Shown here in pieces: positions 24,601-40,516 of a stretch of 64,000 nt of DNA. Numbering within the stretch: the first letter of the stretch is position 1; the number at the start of each line of letters is the position of its first letter. Below the pieces are notes generated by a model. The model made no database searches. It worked only from the letters and a program-made list of their open reading frames with translations, and was not told the DNA's origin. The position numbers and the translations under genes were made by a program. Source of the stretch: Hypholoma sublateritium FD-334 SS-4. Lineage: Eukaryota; Basidiomycota; Agaricomycetes; Agaricales; Strophariaceae. The stretch spans positions 1-64,000 of the forward strand of contig KN817539.1 of the NCBI GenBank assembly GCA_000827495.1, read 5' to 3'.

Positions 24601-26613
24601 GGCCCGTGATGAATATACCTAGGAACCTGATAGGCAAGATAAAGAGTCAAGACATAAAGATACATACTCACCTCAGGCTATGGCTTCCCTTGATTCAGCG
24701 GGATAAGCCACGATGATTGTTTTAGATGTTCTGCAATCGAATTGCGAATTATATCATACCATGGTCGGGTCGAGGTCCAGAATCAAGGTAAGGGCATGCA
24801 ATACTTGAGTAACTTTAGGGTCACTCCAGATCAGCGCCGATGAGAAGGCAGACATGCTTATCGGGGACGACAGAACGACAGACCAGGAACATACAAGAGT
24901 GCGGTAATTCGGACCGACAACAACTTATTAATCAGCAGAGTTTGCGATTTTAGAATCTGGCAGTACTCACATATATATGCAGGCAATACACGAGAACTTC
25001 AATACACTTTGATTGTTTAGTGAGGAGGTAAGATATATATGCGAAGGAATTGTTGAATTTTTCGAAAGGCGCTAGATATCATGAAAAATAACTTACTCAA
25101 GCAATACTCAAGTAGTTCCAGAGTTAATGACGTACCTGAAAAGCAAAGGGAGGTATGTTGTACGCCTACAAGAGACGACGAAGCAAACAAATGAGAGTCA
25201 TAGACCAATACAGGTGCCTGGGTACCAATATTATGCTATACTCAGCAACGAAGAAAAAGTCGCATGTTCTGTCAGACTCCACCCAGTGTACAGCGTCTTC
25301 GCGTCCAATTATAATCTGCTGGGACTTCGTTGAATAATGTGTTCAAGCGGTCAGTAAGAGTAGGACTAACTCACAACCAGGGAAGGGAGCGGTGGCAATA
25401 TCGGAGTAAGAACCAGATCATAGCTCCATGAAACTCCCGCTTTTCAACAACCACATTTTTGGGCGAAGAGATGTCGCAACAATTCCAGAAAATCAAGTTC
25501 AAGGCAGTATTGGAAGTTTCTGTGCCTGCGTTTACGCGCACGCAGTTCTATATATGCTGAGCACGCTGTAATTTTGTTCGACAACTGTTCCCGGGTGAGA
25601 TTTTGTTACAGGTAGACCTTTTGTATTAATAAATAATGGTACCCAAGAATCTCGTATTTTTACTCACTTTTCTTCACTGTTTCAATCGTTGAGAGCTAGA
25701 TAATCCGTCGCAGGCGCCCTTCTCGGTAGGGTTCGCACGCAGCTAGATGCCAAACTGTCGCGTCCCTGTCAAAGCATGTGCTGCCTGGAAGACGAAGCAA
25801 CGAAGAAACTAGTCCACCCCATGTATTAGCCCCAGTACCTCGGTCGCCTGAGTCCAGCGTGGGGGGCACCACCCACGCTGGGCCGCGCATGGGCGGTCGA
25901 ATACGAGAGGCACGGACGCACTGGGGACGTACTCGTGAACTTGGAGTTGGCTGAATGCAGGATGAAAGGAAGCACAATGCCAAAGCTTTGAGTTCAACGG
26001 CAAGGCTATTGGCACACCACCCGAGCCCGAGTATTGCATTTGGGGATTGACTGATGAGAAGCGTTTCACTGCCAGCGACATATTTGGCTGATGGACGAAA
26101 GACTTGGCTTCTGAGAAGAAACTTTGCTTAAGCGCTGCGAGCCGGCTTCTGAGCAATGGGGCGAGCCTCGAACAATTTCTTGAACAAATCTATATTCAAC
26201 GTTTCAACGATGATGGGTCGCACCTGCATTGGTACAGGTTTTGTGTGGATATACACAACCCTATAAATGAATCGCACGTAATTCGGAAGTAAAACGGGGA
26301 TATTTACACACCATTGACACAGTCTGCGAGTAATTGTAACTCGACACAGGAAACGACGCACTTTTGTTATGATGGTCGTGGAAGAGTGGCATTCGGGAAA
26401 TACCGAGCCTTAACCGAGCCACTCCACCTCTGATCTTGCGTTGATCACAATCATTTCACAAATCCCAAGCAAATCCACCTATTCATCTGTTGTAACTTGT
26501 CCACCTGAGCTTCAAAGCCAAAATATCCTGATCTTTTCATCTGGTTAGGGGCGTAGACTACCACAGGCTTTTCCCCTCTTGAGCAATCTAGCCTTCTAAT
26601 TCCCACTGATAAG
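21601..26613. other. Gene-poor region upstream of the OGFr-domain gene
   Basis: No frame could be spliced into a recognisable protein. Base composition returns to that of the rest of the window. A minus-strand open stretch at 24503-23969 contains an HELLH string (HExxH type) but no supporting context. No terminal repeats, transposase or reverse transcriptase motifs were seen. Confidence 0.45.
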
Positions 26614-27686
26614 ATGACTATTCCGCGCGATGTCCAGGAATTTCTAGACGGATATCCAGATCTACAAGACGATCACTCGGCTACAGCTAATCTTCAATTC
26701 TATTCAGATAATCTCCTCTGTCGTCCAGACGGACGTACAATCTCTCAAATACACAAAAAGTAAGTCCTCGTTCGAGTTGCTTAGTCTGATGCTCTTTCAC
26801 TGACAGCGCAGTTCTTCACCTCCGGTAGATGGTTTGGTCATTATGACAAGCTGGAATCTAAACATGGATATATTCAGTGGCTGTACGTTATATCTCATCC
26901 TGGCTACGAGGATCTTCTGAGTCTTCTGGCCCCCTCAAAATATGCAGATTTCCCATCCAAGAGTATGGAATGAATTATGAATCTCAACCTCTCTATAAAC
27001 ATGAGATCGAGCATATGAAAGCCAACCCAGTCATTGTGCAGCGAATCATCGAATCATACAAACTTATGCTTGATTTTTACGGCATGCGACTGGTTTCAGA
27101 AGAGACTGGCTTGGTCGATCGCTCTGCTCCGCCCCGAAACTATGCTACGCGTTATCATAACCTCGTCAGTGAGTAGATTTTCACCGTTTTATTTTTTCTA
27201 TGGATCCGACTATTAACCGCCTTGTGCCCTCCTTTTCCAGGGTCTCCCCACAATAATCTTCGTATTTCCCGCATCCTGAAGTGCTTGTCCGAAATGGGGC
27301 TCGAGCATCTCAACGCAGGTTTTTTGTTGCACGTTCTGAACGAACAGAGCGAAGCGAATGAATTGAACTCCTGGGGGATACGAAGCAGCATGGACAGATG
27401 GTGGTCAAATTGCCTGAGAAACGAGGAAGAAAGGACGTGGATTGGAGATCTCATACGAAAAGTCCGCTTGGCCGAGGATGGGATCGTTTTTCCACGAGAA
27501 GCGTACGAAAAAGCTTTGAAAAGAAGGGCCGAGACGGGTCAACTCGTCATCCAAGAGACGGAACCCCCCCAAATTGACTCCCATGACGCAGAAGTGGAAC
27601 TTGCAGTACCCTCAGACGTGGAAAACGGGCGAAACGAAGCGGTCCAGGGAGCTCATTCTCAGCCAGAGGGCGATAAAAATATATAG
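26614..27686 (+). CDS. OGFr-domain protein
   Basis: Four exons (26614-26759, 26829-26882, 26948-27168, 27241-27686) give 288 residues. Roughly residues 20-220 match the conserved N-terminal region of opioid growth factor receptor. Key pieces are the WFGHYDKLESKHGYIQWL and FPIQEYGMNYES segments, the MLDFYGMRL motif, HNNLRISRILKCL and SMDRWWSNCLR. In animals this region belongs to a nuclear receptor for met-enkephalin; in fungi the domain is frequent but its role is unknown and no opioid ligand is implied. The C-terminal 60 residues are polar and disordered. There is no signal peptide or membrane helix, so a soluble protein is expected. The start is set by the first ATG before the conserved FLDGYPDLQDD and NLQFYSDNLL segments. 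The gene converges on the GSKIP-domain gene with 146 bp between stop codons. Confidence 0.88.
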
Positions 27687-27832
27687 CAGAAAAATAAAAT
27701 CAAAATGTACATGTGGTTTGTCTATCAGTAATACCCTGAGCGAATCTATGCACAGTGTGATTATTCTGTTTCAATTTCAAGTCAGTTGATGAAGGTCGAG
27801 ATAAATTCATATACTCACCTTTGCTCATTAAG

Positions 27833-28277
27833 TTATGGTGAAAGTTTCGAAAGCTCGGCGTAGAGTAGCTCTTGGCGCTTTTCGGCATATATGGGACTTG
27901 CTGCTTGTAACAAATCCTCAACGGTTTCGTATACCTGGGTAGTGGAGACAATCTGGAAGAATAATCAGAGACATGCAAAATGTGAGCGAACGTCTATCGC
28001 TCACAGAATAGCCCTGCGTAGTCAACTGGACCAACAGCTTTGCTCCATCGAGTAATACGACGGTGGCGATAGCCTGCTGTCCGGACGCGGAGGTGATGGT
28101 GAATTTTTTGATTCCGAACGCTTGCTCCTTCAGAGCTCGCTGCAATTCTGAGTGGCAGAAAGAGGCAGTCGACGACATCTCTTTGTTCAGGTCAAGAAAA
28201 GTCCCAAATTTTTTTGGGCCATGTTTGAAGACCTGGCGAAGGTTATATAGGCGGCCGGGCAGACTAGCTGGCGTCAT
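27833..28277 (-). CDS. GSKIP-domain protein
   Basis: Two exons, 28277-28005 and 27952-27833, with a 52-nt intron, encode 130 residues. Residues about 30-130 resemble the GSKIP (DUF727) fold: an N-terminal helix with the ELQRALKEQAFGIKKF pattern, a beta segment ending in LLVQLTTQGYSI, and a C-terminal helix region ETVEDLLQAASPIY followed by a Leu-rich helix. In animals GSKIP binds glycogen synthase kinase 3 and the PKA regulatory subunit, and related domains occur in the CLU mitochondrial clustering proteins. A similar scaffold role here is inference. The family is short (about 110-140 residues), so this is full length. The start ATG at 28277 is the first in frame. Confidence 0.65.
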
Positions 28278-30980
28278 TGTGGATTGCTGATCGTGGCCCT
28301 TTCACGTTTGTATTGAACCTTGGCCGCCACCACAGAGGCGCCACCGCTGGAACCTCCCAGGCTGCGTGTAAATCTAGTGCTTGCGAAGCGAGAAGACCTC
28401 GCTACGGTAGTTGGTGGTCAAGGATTGGGCGAATAGTGTGATGGCATAATTTAGAAAAATGCGTGCGCCGAGCGCGTGGATGGGTCCTCACTGAGAAGGT
28501 CTGTGTTCGGGATCTACCGTAATCTCCTTAACCACGATATGGCTCGGGAATAGGAAAGGGAATCATTTTTTTGCCTGTAGGATTCAAATATGAGGTGTGT
28601 GTATTGTTCTGTACCTACGCAAGCCTACGCACCGTATGATTTGACTTCGATTATCCGAAATTTTTACTAACCCTGAGTGCAGGGTCCAGTCGCTTACCCT
28701 GCTCTTATCAAATTGTTTGGGTACCTTACTATATTGGATTTATTTCGAGTCCCGCAGCACAGTTCCCAGTAAATGTTGATAACAATGTGAAAAACGTTGA
28801 CGAGGCATCGATTAGAAGACAATGCACAAGGTGAGGTTGGTATTTAATTAGTGCTCAACGTGGGCAACTTGACGGTGTGCAGAAACATCCGTTTCTAACG
28901 ACTGTGCAACATTAGCCGACGCCGTTGACTAATTTGTGGCACACACAACAAGAGCGCCGCAACAGCATCCGCTCACATATCCGAGGTGACGAGTCGCACC
29001 CTCGAATCTACATAGTAGTAGTACACACGTCTTATGATTCTTTTCAAAAAAAAAACAATCGGGATAGTCATCTGGGTAGGATCTACTATGTCTTGCTGGG
29101 TTTGTTGGGCATCGAACCAACATCGAACAAGCATCGAAGTTCGGGAAAGCTTCGGGTCCCCGGGATTCACGCCGGAGTTTGAAGTTTACAAGATAATTGA
29201 GTAATCAGAGTAAAGTACAACTTTCGGAAGACTTCCCTCTACTCAGCCTCTAATACTCACCTGCAAGCTGAAGGCAATTACTAATTACAGAAAATCAACG
29301 AACTCTCCCAGCCAACCCCCAACACTCTTTATTTGAAACATGTACGTAGCTAATGCAACCAAAATGCAGCTCAGGCGTTACGCCCAAACCACCTATCCAG
29401 ACCCTGCCGCAACGTGCATTTGACTCGCGAGTCGCTTCGTGCGCAGAATGACATGTCTAAACTTGCACCGCTCCTTCCTCAGCCCTGGAGTCAGGCCGTG
29501 TCTAATGTTCAGCCTTCGGTGAGGAGCAAACATAAATCTCGACCAACGGGATTACTATAATGTTTGGCTCTTGTACCTCCATGTTAGTCGGTCACCAATG
29601 GCGCTTCGTAAGTCCATTTGTCTCAAGGCTCCTAAGGTATTTGATCTTACCCCGCCATTCACGCCCTGTACAAGCCAGTAGGGGTGGCGGTGGGCCGATG
29701 CTTGAAGGACTGCGTACGATCATTAGGCGCTCGTTCGGCCCGCCCGACATCGTTATCAGCCATTTTACAGCTTTTCGTACGACCTCAGACATCTTTAGTC
29801 CCCCTGATAAGCACACGCTTCTCAATTATTATTGCTTGGCTCGATTTTCATAGCTCAGCGCCCACTGGCAGGCGGCCCACTAGAGCTACCTTTTGCAGTA
29901 TAAAACATCAGAGAGTTGTCAGAGAGTCACCTTTTGGGTCCCTTTTTCTTCCTTTCTAATTTACGCTGTAATTAAGTCTTCGAAATTTCCCACCGGCCTC
30001 TGGAGTTGGCTGCGCCAAAGCGACGCATAAGCGACACAGTACATATAAACAATGCAACTCCGCTTTCTATAAAATGTTAGCAAAATGTTAGCGTAGAATT
30101 TTAGACAAATTTGATTATTAGCATGTTGTATTCGCTACACAAGAAGATTCATGCGCAGTGTTCAAGGCCTAGCTTATTTCAACTCTGGACTCCAACCGGA
30201 CTCCGACGAAGAAGTAGATGTTCAAATTACTTGAGCCAACGATCTGATAAGTGGATGTATAAAATGAGCGCTTGTAAAATAGTGAGGAAATAGTGGGAAA
30301 TAGGCATTCCAAGGTTTGTGTACAGCTTGAACATTTGAACTCTTGAGGAATTGTTCAACAGTGTTGCAACAGTGGCTCGACAGTGGCCCGGCCCACTTAC
30401 GTAAATTATTGTATTTGGTGATGTTATGACTAGGTTGGATTTGCGAACGCCGGATGGAGCGCGAAGCGTTCTAGTCCCTGGAGTCTGCGAGCCACAGAAT
30501 AAGCCACGGCTTTTGACCATATACCACCGCTGTATCTCCTGTAATATTCTCTCATTCTTTCTACTCCATCCGTACTGGATTTATCCAGCTCGCCCCATAA
30601 CATCGATTGTATTTGACCCATATTCTAATTCACAGTGTACAGACAACTCTTCCGACGCTCGGCCAACTACGCTAATCGCCTTTACCCTCCACCTCCTTGC
30701 GATCTATATTACACTCATACCCTCCATACTATTGCCCAGTTGGCAAAATAACGCGAAATTTACTACACATTTCCTGCGGCTTCCGATCCCATCATTCCGC
30801 GCCGACTACTCAGCGTGCTTCCTATCGCATATCTGTGGATGCTACAAGAAATCTGGAAACCATTGGTGCGTGAACATAGCTTCTTGTTGATTCTTGGCAT
30901 ACATTCTCCTGTGATGCGGTCACATACAGCCTCGTTTCTTACAAGTACATATCTACAGGTCCAATTATAGTGTATTCGCG
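28278..30980. other. Intergenic between GSKIP and RasGEF genes
   Basis: 2.7 kb between two divergent genes. Short ORFs are present but none carries a motif or splices convincingly. A run of ten A lies near 29047. A short exact 11-bp duplication (aaaatgttagc) lies at 30071-30092. The last few hundred bases are pyrimidine-rich, as expected for the RasGEF promoter and 5' leader. Confidence 0.5.
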
Positions 30981-33900
30981 ATGCATTCGCGCCTTGCCAT
31001 CGACACAACGGCCGGCCACAATCCTGGCATTTCCCATTCCCAGAGACATCTCATGAATCGGAGCGTTTCCCCGTTATCGAACTCGGCTGGACCCAGTGGA
31101 AGCGTCAATAGGGTGTATCAACGAGGGCGAAGTGTTTCCAACGCATCTACCACATCGTCGTTATCTATCATTTCCCCAACATCTTCCTCTACGAATGCTT
31201 CGACGACATCTCTGGAGATATCTTCGACACGACAAAGATCTCGATCACGGTCGCGCAGTCCCGCCATCGATGAAACGGTGCGGCTAGGCTCTGAATATGT
31301 TCTTGCAATGCACGACTATCTTGCGGAGAATCCAACATGCCTTTCATTTCGCACTGGACAAGTGATTCATGTACTGAATCGTGATAACAGTGGGTGGTGG
31401 GACGGAGAATTAGAAGGCAGAAGGGGCTGGTTTCCGAGTAATTACGTGAATGCAGAAATGTCGTCCCTGACGGAGGAAGAACCGATAGGTTTGAAGAGTG
31501 TGAGTAAGCTTTTCACTATTATAATTTGCCAGCTTATCATATTCTAGTCGGGCCGACACCATACTCACAGCCAATCTTCTGCATCTGCAACCTCGTGGAC
31601 GACTCTTTCATCACGTACTCAAGGTTCTCGACACGGGCACGAGCGAAATCCATCTCTGTTAAGCGAATCTTCCGAACAGGATGTAGATCCGTATTGCCCA
31701 CCTTTGATGGTACCCTTACTTCACGGCCTCTCTCTTCTGCATAATGCTGTACGAGCGAACCGCGTTGCCCATTTTCAGCCTTCTACGGCGTGTATTATTG
31801 GATGTGTAAGGTCAATCTTGGCTTCAACAGAAACTCTGCAGCGTGATGCTCCGATACTCCAACGATTTCCCAACCTCGGCGAAGAACGCAAACAACTCTT
31901 GGCTATTCTTGCGGCTCTTGTCGCTCAAACGAAAAAGGCTTCGGAGGGCACCCTCAACGATGATGAACTCTCAACGGAAGTGGAAAATATGCTCCGACTT
32001 GGAGGTCAGGCGTTCTCGCATGTGCGGTCATTTTTGACGGTCGCAATCAAATGTGGTATTGAGCTGCCGGAAGAAGAAGAAACGGCTCGAACAGCGACGC
32101 CTGCTTCAGAAGGGAATCACGCCTACAAAGACCAGGACTATGAAGAATTTGAACCCTCTCCCACCAAAACTCCGACTCAACATCGAGGGCGTCTCTCAAA
32201 TGGCCTGCCCCGGCCAGGATCTGGTCTTGTCGGTCCTCGGTCGAGGGACAACGCACTAGAATCCGCTAAAAGTCCCGGCCTTAACAAATCTCTTGCCCGG
32301 GCACGACAGGAACAATATCTGCTTAGAGACCGTGCAACGAATCGCCATAAATCCGATCCCTCAGTCAGCAGTATCTCATCGTCATCCTCCCTGTCATCAC
32401 AGGATTCGGCGCCTGCTGAACCTCCTCCTTTCCCGTGCGGACCTTCGACGGCGGCACAAGTCATGGAAGCCCTTCGCTTTACTCACGATCATTATCTTTC
32501 AACGATTGCCGCCTTTATTGGGCATGCCCACTCTCATTCTCGAACTTCCTACGCTTCTAGCACTGGCGTTCTATATGACCTGGTCAAAGAAATAGTGGAA
32601 ATGGTTTGCAAACTCCTCACCATTGTTGAGGCTGTTATGCAGCACCCGGACGTGCCCGGAAATCGAGTAGGCAACCTGAAGTCTGCCAAAGAGGGCCTGT
32701 ACAGCGTCACAAGTTCCCTGGCCGAGTCCGTCCGCCTCTTGACTTTATCCCTTCCACCTACAATGTCAGAGGAGGCGGAAAAACAGACTCTACTGCGGTC
32801 GGCTACAAGCGCTTTGAAAGCAGGCGCTGATTGTGTGACTGCTGTGAAAGTCTGTCTCACTCGTTCCTTTGGGGATCGACCGTTCATCGTCAACTTGCCG
32901 AATGTCGAAAATGACATCAGAGAGCCGTTAACACCCTTACGGCTGAATGCGCCAGCAACAGCAAGGTCTATCAGCTTAGGCACCGACGCTACATACCGCT
33001 TGAACGGCATGGACGACGAGGATCTCACTATCCAGGCCCAAACACCTTCACCGGTTCAACGCCCCCGGGAAACGTCATCCGGATCGGAGACAAGCATCTT
33101 ATCCAAGTCATCATGGGTACATTCAGACGATACTCGTGCTACATCACCGGACGACGTCAAGCCCAAGCCACTCCCTCCTGTTGTGATCGCTCCATATGGA
33201 TCCGTGGAGCGAGATTTACCCTCGCCGTCGTCCGCAGCTCACACAGACCACACTGGTACTACTTGGGAAGGTAGCATCAATAATGACAGGGAGATGGGAG
33301 AGAAAATCATTAACGGAGAACTATCAGCCGTGCCGTTCCATTCGCTTCCGGGCTACTCTGCTGATCATAATAACATCGGGTGGGTGTATGGTCACGACTA
33401 CCCTATCGATGATGCGGCGTATAACACCGAAGGTCTCCTCGTCGGCGCGACCCTCGCCGTGCTGGTTGAAAAGATGACTCCACATGACAGCATTGTGGAT
33501 CCCGCTTTCGCGGCGATATTTTTCATGACTTTCCGGCTGTTTTCGAATCCTTGCGAACTCACGGATGCGCTTGTGGAACGGTTCAACCTCCAGGCACCGC
33601 GGGTTCTTGCAGAAGAGGACGTGAACCTGTGGCAACAACGAAAAGGCATACCTGTCAGGCTCAGGGTCTCAAATTTTGTCAAGACATGGGTCGAGTTATA
33701 CTGGCGAACAGGGGTCGATGACGTCTCGCTGCCTTCATTGATCTTGTTCACAGAAAACGCGCTAGCTCCGATGTTCCCTGGTCCCGCCGCGCGCATCATG
33801 GAATTTCTCCTTATGCGCAACGAATCTTCGAACAAGACCGTCAGCCCCAGAGCAGAGCGCACTCGTGATCCCGGAATGTCCATCAACCCTCCTAGCAGCA

Positions 33901-35067
33901 CGACTCCAACCACCGAGGTCCCTCGGCCAACAATGACCAAAGCCTTGCTTGCCAGCTTGCGAAAAAAGGACTTTGAGCATATTACCATCACGGACTTCGA
34001 CGCGCTGGAGCTCGCGCGTCAATTAACTGTTGTGGAGTGTAATCTTTACTGCGCCATTCAGCCAGAGGAAATTTTGGAGAGTGGTCAAGAGGGCGCCGCC
34101 CCTCCGGTGAACGTGCGGGCTATTAGTTCATTAAGCACTGCGATTACTGGGTGGGTCGCGGAAAGCATTCTCAATGAGCCTGACATCAAGAAGCGGACGT
34201 TCCTCGTGAAGTTCTTCGTCAAGGTTGCTGATGTACGTGTTTTAATTGTCTAGCAATACACAATTTCAACTGATGTGTGATTATCAGCGCTGTACAAGCA
34301 TGAACAACTTCAGTACATCCCGATCAATACTTGCGGCTTTAGATTCGTCTGTCATCTCGAGGCTGCGTCAAACGTGGATGGTAACTCTAAATCTCCTTAT
34401 TCATGAGCTGCTTCTGATCACCAATTGCAGGGACTCTCACAAAAATACAAACTTCAAGTTGAGTCATTGAGAAGGTTGGCCGATCACAGCCGGAACTACC
34501 ATGAATATCGCAGCAAACTACGTAACACGGCACCTCCTGCGGTCCCATTTTTAGGTACCCTTTTGCTATTCGGGCTTTTACCGCGCTGTGGCTTGCTAAT
34601 TATTGTATTTAGGTTTATATCTCACTGATGTTACCTTTTGCCGAGAGGGAAATCCGTCGCATCGTGCTTCACCTTCCGATCCAAGCCGGAAACTTCTTAA
34701 CTTCAACAAATACCACAAACTGGCCAGGATTGTCCAAGGTTGGTGGCATAGCACCATTATTTTGGTTGCTCTCTAATATCAGTTTAGATATGCAACGATT
34801 TCAAATGCCATATAACCTCAAGGGCATACCAGAGGTGCAGGATTACCTCAATGAATGCTTCGAAAAATCAAAGCACCATGGGGACCTGCAGGATCTATAC
34901 CGGAGAAGGTATGTACACTCGCTGAAATATATTTCTTATCAATAATATGGGTTTCAAGTCTTCTCGTCGAGCCAAAACAGCCAGCTGATCAACCACCAAC
35001 GAGCGATATGCGACAATTGTTCAATTGGGCAACGCGCTCACAATCACAAACTACCTCATCGACTTAA
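30981..35067 (+). CDS. CDC25: Cdc25-type Ras guanine nucleotide exchange factor with SH3
   Basis: Seven exons (30981-31499, 31548-34232, 34288-34380, 34431-34554, 34613-34738, 34788-34908, 34959-35067) give 1258 residues. Order: a Ser-rich tail with an RSRSRSRS run; an SH3 domain at about 105-157 (ALYDY-type start as AMHDYLAE, then SGWWDGEL and GWFPSNYV); a long helical middle; a RasGEF N-terminal domain at about 765-910 (LLVGATLAVLVEKMTPHDS and FFMTFRLFSNP); and the catalytic Cdc25 domain at about 965-1225 (LELARQLTVVE, VRAISSLSTAI, then PFLGLYLTDVTF and PYNLKGIPEVQ). It loads GTP on Ras at the plasma membrane and so feeds the cAMP/PKA or MAPK mating and growth pathways. The size and domain order are those of fungal Cdc25/Ste6. 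It converges on the F-box gene with 289 bp between stop codons. Confidence 0.95.
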
Positions 35068-35356
35068 TCATGGGTGCTACTCACCTCCGAAATTATACAT
35101 TATTTATACCATTTTTATCGGGTTGTCTGTAGCATTTCCATCACCGGAACCCTCGTTTTTACATCTTTTCATTGGGATATGTTGACATTCTTTCGCTTTG
35201 TTTTCCTCGAATGTTCATCCATTGCATCTCTATTACAATACCATCTCTTTGCTCCTGTTTCTTTATCATGTAAATCGACAACTTGTATAATGAAATCATG
35301 ATGAATTCATTTTTCTCAGGGAATCGTCCGACTCATTTCTACGTGTCCATGTATGA

Positions 35357-37007
35357 TCAACTCAGACCGCGATTGACCTTATGCCCATCGGCAGGAGGTT
35401 CATTACATAGCCCTGAACCGTTATGTTGATATCGCAGGACGTGGTAAGTAGCACGATTGGAGCCTTTCTTCTGTTTAAGATTATCGATTCCTCGGACCTG
35501 AGGCAGAGGCGGGTATGTGTCGAGGGAGACCCCTGGACCCTGCAAGTGCAACAGTCCCGTAATCAGTCATCATTGGAAACGAAGTTACTTAGAGCACTCA
35601 CAAAGTCGTACACGAACGGCCGACTCTGCGTCACGCCGAAGAAGCGCGAGCTTTCGAGCACGACGGAGTAAACGGGCGACGGATCATTGCCCGGCGCGTG
35701 CACGCTCCAGCTCGTGGCCGGGGCGCGGACGTCCCAGAAGGACACAACACTGTGCCGCGCGGTACCTGCGGCGATATGCGCCGCGGACCCGCCGCCGCAC
35801 GCCACGGAGTAGATGGGTTCGTAAGACCATCGGTCAACGAGTGACAGCACGGGCCGGAGGTGCGGCGCGCCCCCTGGGGCGCCGTTAGGGGCCGCGCGCG
35901 CGGATGAGCGGAGATCGTAGCAGCGCACCTGCCCGTCGAACCAGCCCGAGACGAGGATCTGCGGGGACGAGCCCCATGGAGAATTGAGGGGCCCCCGCGC
36001 AAGGCCGTACACGGCGGAGGACGGAAGCATGTCGGGCGGGAGGTCCGCGCCGCGCTTTGTGTGCAGGATAGCGGTGGGCCGCGGGGCGAGCGCGCCGCCG
36101 TCGGCGATTGTGTATATGTTGAGCGGCGTGGTCGACGCGGTGCCGAAGGCGGCGTAGGGCGTGGACGCTTCCATGCACAGATGGGCGACCCAGCTACGCG
36201 ACTGGAGGTTGATGAGCGCGTGCGTAGTGGCCGCACCAGAGAAGTCGGTGTGGTTCGAACTTAATCGGGCGTGGCCATTTGTGGACAGAGCAAGGACGCT
36301 GCCTGCGTTGACTGATATGCTTTCCACGAAGTCATTGTCAGGCATGTGGGCACCTTTGTTCCGGGTGCACGATAACACCGGCGCGCCTCCGGCGATGTGT
36401 CGGGTGTTGGTCAGGCGCGTGCGTTCAATGGCCCCGTCCTGGAACGCGACGTCTAGTATCGCGGTGGCACCGTCATCGAGGATAAAGCTGATAGCGGTGA
36501 TATTTCGTGCATGCTCAGGGCCGTCCAGCAATGACACCACCCCCTCAAACACGATGGGCGGCGAGGATGCGCTGCCTTTTGCTGCACCGAAGCCGTATGA
36601 GTAAAGGCTGCTTCCTGCGCCTACGATCAACCGGTGAGGGCTGATCGCCATGACGGGCTGGAGTTTGCCTGCCCACATGCGTGAAAGGGGTCGAGCGACG
36701 AAATGAGGATACGTCCACGCAGAATCGACCATGACATCATATTGCGCGCGGACAGCAGGAAGCCATAGCTGCCTTGCCTTCGATAAGCTGCACGACGGCC
36801 GGGGGTTGGCGCGCAAATAGCTCGACCATCCGTATTCTGTGACCTGGATAACTATTATCTCAGAAAGTTCGAACCTCACGAATAAGAAAAACGTACGAGT
36901 GAATAGAGAGCATGACAGGTCAGCGACAACGCCGTCAACTCGTCCACTCTACAAGATTCCAAGACCACGATCAGGACGTCGACGGGGAGCGATGAGAGCG
37001 AGAACAT
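35357..37007 (-). CDS. F-box protein with WD40-like beta-propeller
   Basis: Three exons (37007-36897, 36843-35602, 35539-35357) encode 511 residues. The first exon is an F-box: SLPVDVLIVVLESCRVDEL followed by TALSLTCHALYSL, then a short aromatic helix with TEYGWSSYL. The remainder is a beta-propeller with weak WD40 signatures, the clearest being VSGWFDGQVRCYDLR and GTARHSVVSFWDVR. Such proteins are substrate receptors of SCF (Skp1-Cullin-F-box) ubiquitin ligases; the substrate cannot be read from sequence. The short first exon and 53-nt intron were added because the long frame alone would lack the F-box and start inside an intron. The last exon (61 codons including stop) is polar and has no motif, so the C-terminus is the least certain part. 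Confidence 0.85.
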
Positions 37008-37517
37008 GGTGGGCAGTGGATCGACCACTGAGATGCTTGTCAGGCAACCCCCTTAAATAGAAAGAGCAGCATAGCTCACGCATAGGTACGGGACGGACGT
37101 TTCAAGCGTATACTTTTTCAGTAGGCCGAAGATTTGATTATTTGATGGAGCCGGCGGAAGAATTCTTCAGAAGAGTAGATCGTTGGTATAAAAGAGGAGA
37201 AATGATAGGTTTAGAGGCTGGCGTTAGCGAGGACGGACCCGCTACACAACTATTCGACTCATTTGGTTTGCCAGGGACAGACAGCCAGAGACAGAAGTTA
37301 ACGAGAGGCTCTGAGAGAGGCTGGACACTTTGGGGAAACACGCCCATCACGTGTCGATACTACTATATTTCCTCCTCTCAGCTTTCGCCGTTCACCGTGA
37401 CTCCCTATTTACCGCCTACAATTCCTGTTGCTACCCCACACTCCATCTTGTCTAATTTCTTGTCTGCGGTATCTCCAATTGTGTCTCACTTATAAAAAGC
37501 GGGGATCTTAGGAGGAT
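37008..37517. promoter_or_regulatory. Divergent promoter region between F-box gene and GEM1
   Basis: 510 bp lie between two start codons pointing away from each other. The GEM1 side carries a pyrimidine-rich stretch from about 37360 to 37490, typical of fungal core promoters. A tataaaaag string sits only about 20 bp before the ATG, too close to act as a normal TATA box. Confidence 0.4.
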
Positions 37518-40242
<2,725 letters not shown>

Positions 40243-40516
40243 ATAGGACTAGATAGTCGAGGATTTTCTAAATAAATGAGAGGCGTGGCCACATATAGAT
40301 GACATCCGAACTCCGACGTGTAAGATCCGAATCTGCGGCATTGCTAACTCGTGGGCAGAGTGGACAACTGAGTTGGGGTTCTCCACCTAGGGCTGCGCGT
40401 GTTCATCGATCTGCACGCCGTCTAGACAAAACCCAAGCTTCAATACTATATTGCGCGTGCCACCGCGTCTTCTGTCCCTTTCTTGTACCCTCAAACGAAC
40501 GACCAGGACAGCCATC

